Part shown: piece by piece, positions 15,736-23,107 of the stretch
Position numbering within the stretch: position 1 is the first letter of the stretch
How the letters are laid out: each line of letters begins with the position of its first letter
Assembly (NCBI GenBank): GCA_964643485.1
Contig: CAZXRA010000030.1
Span: 1 to 23,925, forward strand
Origin: Iamia sp964643485
GTDB lineage: Bacteria; Actinomycetota; Acidimicrobiia; Acidimicrobiales; Iamiaceae
Length of the DNA: 23,925 bases
Direction of reading: 5' to 3'
Notes under the pieces: model-generated
Told to the model about the DNA's origin: nothing
What the model saw: the letters and a program-made list of their open reading frames with translations, nothing else
Database searches by the model: none
Translations under genes and position numbers: made by a program

Positions 15736-17286
15736 TCAGGATGTGAGGGCGCTCTCCGAGGAGCCTACGGCGACGGGCGGAGCCACGAGGGGCCAGGGGC
15801 GCTCCCGCTCGGCCGCCAGGGCCACGTCGAACAGCAGGGCGTCGGCGTGGTGGCGGCCCAGCACCTGGAGGCCGACGGGCAGGCCGTCGACCGTGCCGGC
15901 CGGGATCGACACCGCCGGGTTGCCGTAGATGTTGGAGATGATGGTGAGGGCGCCCATGTTCACCATGTCGGGGAAGCGGGCGCTGAAGAAGTCGAGGATC
16001 TGCCCGGGCAGCTTGGGGGCGAAGGAGCTGGCCACCCGGGTGCCGAGCAGAGCCCCGCGCATGGCGACCTTGAAGGCCACGTTGCCCCGCACCATGTCGA
16101 GCAGGTCGGTCTCGGGGTTGCTGGTGACCGATTCGGCCGGGAAGGCCGGGCCCGGGTTGGTGGCGGCGATGATGAGGTCGACCTCGGCGAAGGCCTCGGC
16201 CATGGCCGTGTTGGCCTTCACCCGCAGGGCCTCGGCCTCGGCGGCCAGGTGGAGGTTGTAGAGGGCCTGGGACAGGTGGAGGCCCAGGGCGACCTCGTCG
16301 GTGAGCTCCGGGGCGCAGCGGGGCCAGCGGTCGCCCAGCTCAGCCAGGAGGGTGGAGAGGTTGCCCATCATCCACTGGGCGGCCAGGTTGGGCGGGCGCA
16401 CGTCGAGGTCGACCAGCACCATGTCGTTGTCCTTGACGAGCAGCTCGGCCTGCTCGCGGATGACGTCCTCCACGCCGGGCTCGAGGGTCACGCCCCCGAG
16501 GCCGGGGACGATGGCGACGCGCAGGCCCCGGAGGTCCTGGCTCCCGAGGCCGGCCTCCCACCGCCCGGGCGAGGGGAGGCTGGTGGGGTCGTAGGGGTCG
16601 ACGCCGGCGCACACGTCGTAGAAGCGGGCGGCGTCGCGCACGGAGCGGGCCAGGTTCCCGAGCACCACGGTGTTGGGGCGGCTCATGGCGTAGGGGCCGC
16701 GAGTGATGCGCCCGAAGGTGCCCTTCATGCCGAGGAGGCCGGTGTAGCCGGCAGGGATGCTGATCGACCCGCCGCCGTCGCCACCGGTGGCCAAGCTGAC
16801 GAGACCACCCGACACCGAGGCGGCGGCGCCCCCCGACGAGCCGCCGACGGTGCGGCCGTGGCGCCACGGGTTGTGGGCCACGCCGTTGAGCTTGGTGACG
16901 CTCACGTTGAGGCCGCCGAACTCGCTGGCCGTGGTGAGTCCCACGGGCACGGCCCCGCCGTTGTCGAGCAGGCGCTGGACGTTGTGAGCGGTGTGCTCGG
17001 CGACGCGATCCTTGAACACCAGCGAGGCCCCGGTGTCGGGCCAGCCCTCGACCGGCTCCAGCTCCTTGATGCCGGTGGGCACGCCCCCGAAGGGAAGGGA
17101 GAGGTCGGCCTGCTGGGCCGCCTTGCGGGCCCGCTCCGGGTCGAGGTGGGAGAAGCAGTTCAGGTCGGACGCCTCGATGGCGGCCAGGGTGGCGTCGAGC
17201 TCCTCAACGGGGGATCGCTCCCCGGCCCGGAACGCGTCGACGAGGGAGCAAGCATCGTTCTGCCACGGGGTGTCCACGCTCCCCAT
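15736..17286 (-). CDS. Amidase signature family hydrolase
   Basis: 516 residues. The Ser-cisSer-Lys triad is visible: K74 (GVPTGIKE), S150 (GGSSGGAA) and S174 (GGGSISIPAG). The S150-S174 spacing of 24 equals that of mammalian FAAH S217-S241. It hydrolyses a carboxamide; the substrate is unknown. The usual GtD.gGSIR.PA reads GGDGGGSISIPA, a mild variation. There are two consecutive ATGs; AGGAG lies 5 nt before the second (17286), which is preferred over 17289. It is the first gene of a probable operon with the HD protein, and is divergent from an F420-type LLM oxidoreductase across a 107-nt gap rich in palindromes. Confidence 0.92.
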   Translation of the reverse strand: MGSVDTPWQNDACSLVDAFRAGERSPVEELDATLAAIEASDLNCFSHLDPERARKAAQQADLSLPFGGVPTGIKELEPVEGWPDTGASLVFKDRVAEHTAHNVQRLLDNGGAVPVGLTTASEFGGLNVSVTKLNGVAHNPWRHGRTVGGSSGGAAASVSGGLVSLATGGDGGGSISIPAGYTGLLGMKGTFGRITRGPYAMSRPNTVVLGNLARSVRDAARFYDVCAGVDPYDPTSLPSPGRWEAGLGSQDLRGLRVAIVPGLGGVTLEPGVEDVIREQAELLVKDNDMVLVDLDVRPPNLAAQWMMGNLSTLLAELGDRWPRCAPELTDEVALGLHLSQALYNLHLAAEAEALRVKANTAMAEAFAEVDLIIAATNPGPAFPAESVTSNPETDLLDMVRGNVAFKVAMRGALLGTRVASSFAPKLPGQILDFFSARFPDMVNMGALTIISNIYGNPAVSIPAGTVDGLPVGLQVLGRHHADALLFDVALAAERERPWPLVAPPVAVGSSESALTS

Positions 17287-17289
17287 CAT

Positions 17290-17382
17290 CGCTCCTGGCG
17301 CCCCTTGGGCCCAAGAGGTACGGATGAGTAACTCCGTTTTACCCTTGGGGGTAGTACGCCAGCGGAGGGTGGCCGGGGCCTC
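17290..17382. promoter_or_regulatory. Palindrome-rich divergent region between amidase and LLM oxidoreductase genes
   Basis: Four elements are visible: a perfect 12-bp palindrome CTTGGGCCCAAG (17304-17315); an inverted repeat ACGGA-N8-TCCGT (17320-17337) enclosing GAGTAACTC; ACCC-TTGG-GGGT (17341-17352); and a direct repeat of CCCTTGGG at 17302-17309 and 17342-17349, exactly 40 bp apart. This looks like an operator region controlling both directions. The binding protein is not identified, and the nearest TetR gene is several kilobases away. Confidence 0.4.
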
Positions 17383-17396
17383 TACGTTGAGCGAAC
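17383..17396 (+). promoter_or_regulatory. Probable leaderless -10 of the first LLM oxidoreductase gene
   Basis: TACGTT (17383-17388) is a perfect TANNNT and ends 8 nt before the GTG start at 17397. No Shine-Dalgarno lies between them, which suits a leaderless transcript. No convincing -35 was seen. Confidence 0.5.
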
Positions 17397-18374
17397 GTGA
17401 CGCGCCTCGGCTACCAGATCCCCAACTTCACCTACGAGGGAGTGGCCCCGGCCGACCTCTTCCCCACCGTGGCCCGCCAGGCCACCGAGGCCGACGCCTC
17501 GGGCTTCGACACGGTGATGGTGATGGACCACTTCTACCAGCTCCCCATGTTGGGCCCGCCCGAGCGGGAGATGATGGAGTGCTACACGCTGCTCGGCGCC
17601 CTGGCCGCCCACACCACCACGGCCCGGCTGTCCGCCCTCGTCACCGGCAACACGTACCGGAACCCGGCCCTCCTGGCCAAGGCCATCACCACCCTGGACG
17701 TGATCTCCGGGGGCCGGGCCCAGCTCGGCATCGGGGCGGGCTGGTTCGAGGAGGAGCACCAGTCGCTGGGCTTCGAGTTCGGCACCTTCACCGATCGCTT
17801 CGAGAAGCTGGAGGAGGCGCTCCAGATCATCATCGGCATGCTCGCCGGGGAGCGCCCCACCCTGGAGGGGAAGTGGTACCGGGCCGCCGACGCCATCAAC
17901 TCGCCGGCTCCGCTGTCGCGGATCCCGATCATGGTCGGGGGCAGCGGCGAGAAGAAGACGCTGCGCCTGGTGGCCCAGTACGCCGACGAGTCCAACCTCA
18001 CCGCCCCGCTCGACGAGGTCCCCCGCAAGCTCGACGCCCTGGCCGCCCACTGCGAGCGCCTGGGGCGGGACCGGTCGGAGATCACGGTGTCGCTGCAACG
18101 GGTGTGCTGCGTCGCCCCCACCCACGACCAAGCCATGGAGGAGCTCACCGCCTTCGGGCGGGGCCTCGGCTTCGACCTGGCGACCATGGACGACGCCACC
18201 CGCGACGGGCTGCTGTCCCTCTTCACCCTGGGCGACCCCGACGAGGTGGCCGAGCAGCTCGCCGCGGCCAAGGCGTCGGGCGTCGACGGCTTCACCTGCT
18301 CGATGCCCGCCAACGGCCACATCGAGGGCCGGGTCGCCCTCCTGGGCGAGGCCGCCACCCGCGCCCTGGCCTGA
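17397..18374 (+). CDS. LLM-class F420-dependent oxidoreductase (Rv1855c-like)
   Basis: 325 residues, a luciferase-like TIM barrel. Diagnostic segments are TRLGYQIPNF at the N-terminus, VMVMDHFYQLP, TTLDVISGGRAQLGIGAGW, FEEEHQSLGFEFGTFTDRFEKLEE and IPIMVGGSGEKKTLRLVAQYAD. These match the Rv1855c-like subgroup (TIGR03560 by memory). Such enzymes use reduced coenzyme F420 for hydride transfer; the substrate is unknown. The GTG start is supported by the barrel's first strand and the adjacent TACGTT hexamer. It is divergent from the amidase and converges on the MFS transporter with only 6 nt between stops. Confidence 0.9.
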   Translation: MTRLGYQIPNFTYEGVAPADLFPTVARQATEADASGFDTVMVMDHFYQLPMLGPPEREMMECYTLLGALAAHTTTARLSALVTGNTYRNPALLAKAITTLDVISGGRAQLGIGAGWFEEEHQSLGFEFGTFTDRFEKLEEALQIIIGMLAGERPTLEGKWYRAADAINSPAPLSRIPIMVGGSGEKKTLRLVAQYADESNLTAPLDEVPRKLDALAAHCERLGRDRSEITVSLQRVCCVAPTHDQAMEELTAFGRGLGFDLATMDDATRDGLLSLFTLGDPDEVAEQLAAAKASGVDGFTCSMPANGHIEGRVALLGEAATRALA

Positions 18375-18389
18375 TTCCGTTCAGGCCGG
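18366..18389. terminator. Shared bidirectional hairpin holding both stop codons
   Basis: GGCCTGA (18368-18374), loop TTCCGT, then TCAGGCC (18381-18387) form a perfect 7-bp stem, extended by a T-G wobble and one more C-G pair. The plus-strand stop of the LLM gene (18372-18374) and the minus-strand stop of the MFS gene (18383-18381) are the inner ends of the two arms. The stem is strong and symmetrical but has no T-tract. Confidence 0.55.
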
Positions 18390-19841
18390 CGGCTCGGCCT
18401 CGATCAGGCCCAGCTCGCGGCGTTCGGCCTCGAGCATCTGGTTCTCCTCCATGATCGAGGTGATGATCGCCTGGGCGTCGTCGGCCAGGGTGTGCCGGGC
18501 CCGCAGGAGCAGGAGGAGCCCGGCGATCACCGGGGGGAACACCACGTAGAAGGCGGTGACCAGTGAGCCGGTGGCGCTGGATACGGCCCCGACCAACACG
18601 GGGGCCAGGGCCTGGCCGAACACCGATGTGGTGAGAGCCATGGCCGACGCCCCCACACCCCGCGACTCGGGCGGCACCACGTCCATCATCACGGCCCGCA
18701 GGCCGGGGGCGGCACCGGCGGCGGCGGCCACGCCGAAGAACTGGAGAGCGATCCGGAGAGGTATGGGGCCGACGGAGAACGAGAGCATGAACATCGCGGC
18801 GGCCGCCACCGAGGACCACACCACGATGACGATGCGGCCCCCCATCCAGCGGTGGTGGTACCGGTCGGAGAAGGCGCCTCCGCCGATCGTGCCGATCAGC
18901 CCCCCGATGCCCAGCACCCCTCCGGTGACCACGGTGGCCTCGGAGATCGTCATCCCCGAGTAGCGCTCGTGGTAGATGGCCAGCCACGTGCCGATGCCGG
19001 CCACCGTGAACAGCAAGGCACCGACGCCGACCAGCACGTAGCGCATGGTGCGGATGCCGAAGATCATCCGGAGCTGGCTCACCAGCTCCTTGCCGGCCAA
19101 GCGGGAGAACTGCCCGAACGACAGGCCCTCAGCCCCCGAGAGTCGATCGACGGGCCGGGGCGGCAGGGCGGCGATCTCCTCCCAGGTCATGGCCTCCGGG
19201 AGCTCGGCCTCCCCCCGGCGGGGTTCCCGCAGGCGGAACACGGCCAGGGCGACGAGGATGCTGGGCACGCCGACCAAGGCGAAGGCCCATCGCCACCCCC
19301 ACGCCTCACCGATGGCCCCACCGGCGGCCAGCCCGATGCCGCCGCCCAGGAAGAAGCTGACCTGCTGGAAGGAGAAGACCATTCCCCGCCGACGGGGCGG
19401 GTAGCTGTCGCCCAGGTACGACGTGGAGGCCGGGTCGTCCACGGCCTGGCCGATGCCCATCAGGGCCCGGGCGACGAGCAGGTTGGCGTAGCTGACGGCG
19501 GTGGCCGAGAGGAGGACGAGCCCGCTCCAGCTCAGCAGGGTCCACCCCATCACCCGGGTGCGGCGGAAGTGGTCGGCCACGTAGCCGGCCGGGATGGTGG
19601 CGATGGTGCTGACGAACACGAAGACGGAGGTGACGAGGCCCAGCTCGGTGTCGCTGAGCTGCCACTCCTTCTCCAGGATCGGCAGTACCCCCCGGGCCAC
19701 CGACACGTCGATCTGGTCGACCAGCGCCACCAGGCCCATGACCACCAGTGGCCACCTCGGGAAGCGGCGGCCGACAGGTGCCGGTCCCACCCCGTCGGCG
19801 CCGACATCGCCCGGGCTCTCCCCGTCGTCTCCGCTGGGCAT
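18381..19841 (-). CDS. Major facilitator superfamily transporter
   Basis: 486 residues with about twelve hydrophobic helices. The N-terminal tail is acidic (residues 1-25), followed by WPLVVMGLVALVDQIDVSVA. The MFS loop 2-3 signature is seen in GYVADHFRRTRVMGW and the later D-rich motif in GIGQAVDDPASTSYLGD. A roughly 70-residue central loop separates the two halves, and the C-terminus is a charged helix (SIMEENQMLEAERREL). The substrate cannot be read from sequence; the overall style is like Spinster/organic-anion type carriers. ATG 19841 has TAGTGT 6 nt upstream and no Shine-Dalgarno. It is divergent from a pirin gene and ends in the hairpin shared with the LLM gene. Confidence 0.9.
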   Translation of the reverse strand: MPSGDDGESPGDVGADGVGPAPVGRRFPRWPLVVMGLVALVDQIDVSVARGVLPILEKEWQLSDTELGLVTSVFVFVSTIATIPAGYVADHFRRTRVMGWTLLSWSGLVLLSATAVSYANLLVARALMGIGQAVDDPASTSYLGDSYPPRRRGMVFSFQQVSFFLGGGIGLAAGGAIGEAWGWRWAFALVGVPSILVALAVFRLREPRRGEAELPEAMTWEEIAALPPRPVDRLSGAEGLSFGQFSRLAGKELVSQLRMIFGIRTMRYVLVGVGALLFTVAGIGTWLAIYHERYSGMTISEATVVTGGVLGIGGLIGTIGGGAFSDRYHHRWMGGRIVIVVWSSVAAAAMFMLSFSVGPIPLRIALQFFGVAAAAGAAPGLRAVMMDVVPPESRGVGASAMALTTSVFGQALAPVLVGAVSSATGSLVTAFYVVFPPVIAGLLLLLRARHTLADDAQAIITSIMEENQMLEAERRELGLIEAEPPA

Positions 19842-19847
19842 CTTCGT

Positions 19848-19892
19848 ACACTAGGCGTGCAAGTTCTGTCGCACGCACCCCGCCCGTAGCCT
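19848..19892. promoter_or_regulatory. Divergent leaderless promoters of MFS and pirin genes with an inverted repeat
   Basis: On the minus strand TAGTGT (19853-19848) ends 6 nt before the MFS ATG. On the plus strand TAGCCT (19887-19892) ends 7 nt before the pirin ATG at 19900. Between them GCGTGC (19855-19860) and GCACGC (19871-19876) form a perfect 6-bp inverted repeat with a 10-nt spacer, placed where a repressor could affect both promoters. No Shine-Dalgarno precedes either start. Confidence 0.5.
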
Positions 19893-19899
19893 GCGGTGC

Positions 19900-20958
19900 A
19901 TGGACGATCCCGTGGTGCAGGCCGTCCCCCTCGGGGCCCAGTGGCCGACCGTCGACCCGTTCCTCTTCTGCGCCCACCACGACGACGCCTATCCCGCCGG
20001 CAACGCCGAGATGGGCCCGGCGGCATCGTTGGAGGGGCGCGAGCTCGGCATGGACTTCGCCGGGCAGGACGGCTGGAACATGTACCACGGACAGCGGGTC
20101 CCCGGCTTCCCGCCCCACCCGCACCGAGGGTTCGAGACCGTCACCTACGTCCGCACGGGGATCATCGACCACGCCGACTCCCTCGGCGCCGCCGCCCGCT
20201 TCGGCCGGGGCGACGTCCAGTGGCTGACGGCCGGCGCCGGCATCCAACACTCTGAGATGTTCCCCCTGCTCGACCCGGAGGGTCCCAACCCGCTGGAGCT
20301 CTTCCAGATCTGGCTGAACCTCCCGGCCGCCGACAAGCTCGTCGCCCCTCACTTCATCATGTTCTGGGACCGCGACATCCCCCGCCTCCGCCACCGGGCC
20401 GAGCCCGACGGCCCAGAGGCCGAGATCACCGTCATCGCCGGTCACCTGGGCGAGGCCACCCCCCCCAGGCCGCCCCCGAGCTCCTGGGCCAGCCGGCCCG
20501 GGGCCGACGTCGCCATCTGGCACATCCGCCTGGCGCCCGGCGCCACCTGGACGCTGCCCCCCGCCGCCGGCCCGGCCACCGTCCGCACGCTCTACGTCTT
20601 CGACGGTACGGCCCTGGAGGTCGGCGGGCACGCCGCCGCCCTGCCCGTCGACACGGGAGCCGTGGTGCGCGCCGGCACGCCCGTGCCGCTGTCCAGCCCG
20701 GGCGGGGTCGATGTGCTCGTGCTCCAGGGTCGCCCCATCGGCGAGCCCGTGGCCCGTCACGGCCCCTTCGTGATGACCACCCGAGCCGAGATCGAGCAGG
20801 CCTTCGCTGACTACCAGTCCACTCGGTTCGGCGGGTGGCCCTGGCCCGACGACGACCCCGTCCACCCGCGGGAGCGGGGGCGCTTCGCCCGCCACGCCGA
20901 CGGGCACGTCGAGGAGATCAGCCCTTGCGATCCCGAACAAGAGAACACATATCGGTAG
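19900..20958 (+). CDS. Pirin family protein
   Basis: 352 residues, a bicupin. The pirin metal-binding set is complete in the first cupin: H73 and H75 in HPHRGFETVTY, H117 and E119 in IQHSEMF. The second cupin (about 180-270) lacks such a set, as usual. The length exceeds the classical 290 or so because of a C-terminal segment with FGGWPWPDDDPVHP and RFARHADG, seen in a larger subgroup. Pirins bind Fe and act as quercetinase-like dioxygenases or redox-sensitive cofactors; the role here is unknown. ATG 19900 follows TAGCCT by 7 nt. It is divergent from the MFS gene. Confidence 0.92.
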   Translation: MDDPVVQAVPLGAQWPTVDPFLFCAHHDDAYPAGNAEMGPAASLEGRELGMDFAGQDGWNMYHGQRVPGFPPHPHRGFETVTYVRTGIIDHADSLGAAARFGRGDVQWLTAGAGIQHSEMFPLLDPEGPNPLELFQIWLNLPAADKLVAPHFIMFWDRDIPRLRHRAEPDGPEAEITVIAGHLGEATPPRPPPSSWASRPGADVAIWHIRLAPGATWTLPPAAGPATVRTLYVFDGTALEVGGHAAALPVDTGAVVRAGTPVPLSSPGGVDVLVLQGRPIGEPVARHGPFVMTTRAEIEQAFADYQSTRFGGWPWPDDDPVHPRERGRFARHADGHVEEISPCDPEQENTYR

Positions 20959-20963
20959 TACGG

Positions 20964-21012
20964 CTGGTCATGTCCGGCCTTCCAGATCGCGCCGAGCTAG
21001 CATCCTGACCAG
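20964..21012 (+). promoter_or_regulatory. Putative promoter and operator half-sites upstream of the second TetR gene
   Basis: TAGCAT (20998-21003) is a TANNNT hexamer about 60 nt before the TetR ATG. A perfect 7-bp inverted repeat flanks it: CTGGTCA (20964-20970) and TGACCAG (21006-21012), 42 bp centre to centre, about four helical turns. It could be a pair of distant half-sites for autoregulation, but the wide spacing is unusual for TetR proteins, so this is tentative. Confidence 0.3.
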
Positions 21013-21066
21013 TGACGTCGTCGTCGTGACAGGCTGGCGGGAGAGAGCTCCCCGCGGAGAGGACAG

Positions 21067-21765
21067 ATGGCGAAAGGCCACACCGGACCCCGGCGACGGA
21101 CGCGGCACGCGCTCACGCAGGACGCCATCATCGCCGCCGCCATCGTCGTGATCGACGAGCAGGGGCTCGACGGGCTGACCATGCGGAACCTGGGCCGCGC
21201 CCTCGGGGTCGACCCCATGACGATCTACGGCTACTTCGAGGACAAGTCCGCCCTCTTCGACGCCGTCGTGGAGCACGAGGGCCGGCGCCTGCACGCCATC
21301 CCGCTCCCGCTGCCCCCGGAGCCGGTGGACATCATGATCCACATCGCCCTCCATCACCGACGGGTGCTGCTGGAACACCCCAACCTGGCCCCGCTGGTGG
21401 CCAGCCGCCCCCTCCCCAAGGAGCAGTGGCCGACCGTGGTGCGCCTCGGCTTCGAGCTGTGCCGGGCCGCCGGGCTCTCCGACGACGACATCCCCCTGGT
21501 GGCCAACGCCCTGACCCGCTTCAGCATGGGCTTCATCGTCCAGGAGGCGGGTGAGGTCCGCTACCGGAAGCAGATGGGCGAGGAGCCCGAGGCCTACCGC
21601 TCCCGAGTGCTCAGCACCGTCAGCGGGCCCGACGACTTCCCGGAGCTGGGAGTGCGGACCTTCATCCACCGGCTCGATCCGGCCGAGGCGGCCCGGGACT
21701 TCGAGCTCGGTCTCCGGGCCCTCCTCCGCGGCTTCGGGTTGCGCGGGTCGGCGGCGTCGGCCTGA
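21067..21765 (+). CDS. TetR family transcriptional regulator
   Basis: 232 residues. The basic N-terminus (KGHTGPRRRTRHALTQDAII) leads into a TetR helix-turn-helix: LDGLTMRNLGRALGVDPMT, then IYGYFEDKSALFDAVV. The C-terminal domain (IHIALHHRRVLLEHPNLAPLVASRPLP onward) resembles the tetracycline-repressor-type C-terminal family. ATG 21067 has GAGAGG 4 nt upstream. Lying about 95 nt before an LLM oxidoreductase on the same strand, it may regulate that gene or itself. It is probably not co-transcribed with pirin, which ends 108 nt upstream. Confidence 0.9.
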   Translation: MAKGHTGPRRRTRHALTQDAIIAAAIVVIDEQGLDGLTMRNLGRALGVDPMTIYGYFEDKSALFDAVVEHEGRRLHAIPLPLPPEPVDIMIHIALHHRRVLLEHPNLAPLVASRPLPKEQWPTVVRLGFELCRAAGLSDDDIPLVANALTRFSMGFIVQEAGEVRYRKQMGEEPEAYRSRVLSTVSGPDDFPELGVRTFIHRLDPAEAARDFELGLRALLRGFGLRGSAASA

Positions 21766-21858
21766 CGCAACGGCACCGTCGTCGCGCCGTGCGATCGGCC
21801 ACGGAGGTCGGGTCCACGCCCTAGGGTCCCTCCGCCACCAGTGAGACGGGAGAACCTC

Positions 21859-22737
21859 GTGAAGTTCGGGATCGCCTTCGCCAACATCCTGCAGTTCGCC
21901 GAGCGGGAGGGCCTGGTCACGCTGGCCCAGGGAGCCGAGGCCGCCGGCTTCGAATCGCTGTGGACCGTCGAGCACGTCGTCTACCCCGACGACTACCAGA
22001 GCGAGTACCCCTACGACACCTCCGGCAAGATGGTCATGGCCGCCGACACCAACCTGCCCGACCCCCTGGTGTGGCTCACGTGGGTCGCCGCCGTCACCGA
22101 GCGCATCCACCTGGCGACGGGCATCCTCATCCTCCCCCAGCGCAACCCGGTGGTGCTGGCCAAGGAGCTGGCCACGATCGACTCCCTGTCCGGCGGCCGG
22201 ATGGAGCTGGGCATCGGGGTGGGATGGCTGCGGGAGGAGTTCGACGCCCTGGGGATCCCCTTCGCCGGGCGCGGGGCCCGCACCGACGAGTACGTCGCCG
22301 CCATGTGCGCTCTCTGGGACGGTGACCACGCCGAGCACGACGGCGAGCACGTCCGCTTCGCCCGCGTCAGCGTCAACCCGAAGCCGACCCGGGGACGGGT
22401 GCCGATCCACGTCGGCGGGCACAGCCGAGCCGCGGCCGAGCGGGCCGGGCGCATCGGCGACGGCTTCTTCCCCGGCAAGGGGGAGCTGGCCGAGCTCATC
22501 GACATCGCCCGACAGAGCGCCGCCGACAGCGGCCGCGACCCTGAGGCCCTCGAGGTGACGGCGGGGACTCCCGAGCTGGTGGGCAACGACCCGGCCGGGG
22601 CGGTCGAGGCCCTGGCCGCCATCGGGGTCGACCGCGTGGTGGTGCCGTCCTTCCTGTTCCTCTCGGACACGGCGGCGGCACTGGCGGCCTACGGCGAGCG
22701 GGCCATCGCTCCGACGGCGGCGATCAGCCGGAGCTGA
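21859..22737 (+). CDS. LLM-class F420-dependent oxidoreductase (Rv2161c-like)
   Basis: 292 residues. Barrel segments KFGIAFANILQFA, SLWTVEHVVYP, LATGILILPQRNPVVLAKELAT, DSLSGGRMELGIGVGWLREEF and IHVGGHSRAAAERAGRIGDGF match the Rv2161c-like subgroup (TIGR03619 by memory), which uses reduced F420. The substrate is unknown. GTG 21859 is chosen because GGGAG lies 7 nt upstream and the first barrel strand starts there; an in-frame GTG at 21841 has no such support. A TAGGGT hexamer (21822-21827) could be the -10, giving a leader of about 25 nt. A DUF2277 gene follows after 52 nt. Confidence 0.91.
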   Translation: MKFGIAFANILQFAEREGLVTLAQGAEAAGFESLWTVEHVVYPDDYQSEYPYDTSGKMVMAADTNLPDPLVWLTWVAAVTERIHLATGILILPQRNPVVLAKELATIDSLSGGRMELGIGVGWLREEFDALGIPFAGRGARTDEYVAAMCALWDGDHAEHDGEHVRFARVSVNPKPTRGRVPIHVGGHSRAAAERAGRIGDGFFPGKGELAELIDIARQSAADSGRDPEALEVTAGTPELVGNDPAGAVEALAAIGVDRVVVPSFLFLSDTAAALAAYGERAIAPTAAISRS

Positions 22738-22789
22738 CGCCACCGCCTCCCACGGTGCAGGCAACCGGCCCGGCTGCGAGGCTTGGGGC

Positions 22790-23071
22790 ATGTGCCGCAA
22801 CATCACCACCCTGCGGGGGCTCCAGCCCCCGGCGACGGCCGAGGAGATCGACGCCGCCGCCCTCCAGTACGTCCGCAAGGTGAGCGGCGTCCGCGCCCCG
22901 ACCGCGGCCACCCAGGCCGCCTTCGACGAGGCGGTGGCCGCCGTGGCCCACGCCACCTCCCACCTGCTCTCCCACCTCCCCGAGCGGCGCCAGCCGCCCA
23001 AGACGGTGCCGCCGCTGCGCCGGCCCGAGGTCCGGGCCCGCCTGGCCGCCAGGGAGGGCGGGGCCGCCTAG
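22790..23071 (+). CDS. DUF2277 family protein
   Basis: 93 residues, the family's normal size. The conserved N-terminus MCRNITTLRGLQPPAT, then EEIDAAALQYVRKVSG and a helical AFDEAVAAVAHATSHLLSHL region are diagnostic. The function of the family is unknown; no catalytic set is evident, though the Cys at position 2 and the charged helices are conserved in my recollection. The start could be leaderless (GAGGCT ends 6 nt before the ATG), or the same GAGG could act as a Shine-Dalgarno at 8 nt. It follows the LLM gene on the same strand and converges on the unknown gene at the right edge. Confidence 0.9.
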   Translation: MCRNITTLRGLQPPATAEEIDAAALQYVRKVSGVRAPTAATQAAFDEAVAAVAHATSHLLSHLPERRQPPKTVPPLRRPEVRARLAAREGGAA

Positions 23072-23107
23072 GCCCGCACCCTCCCGGCGCTCACGTCGAT
23101 GGGGCCT
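23070..23107. terminator. Inverted repeat at the convergent junction of DUF2277 and the right-edge gene
   Basis: AGGCCC (23070-23075) and GGGCCT (23102-23107) are perfect complements with a 26-nt loop. The arms include bases of the two stop codons (23069-23071 plus strand, 23109-23107 minus strand). The large loop makes a strong terminator doubtful. Confidence 0.25.

Noticed and set aside
15847..17331. A 494-codon plus-strand open frame opposite the amidase
   Set aside because: The amidase triad and full-length family match on the other strand make this a shadow; its translation is low-complexity Gly/His/Val.
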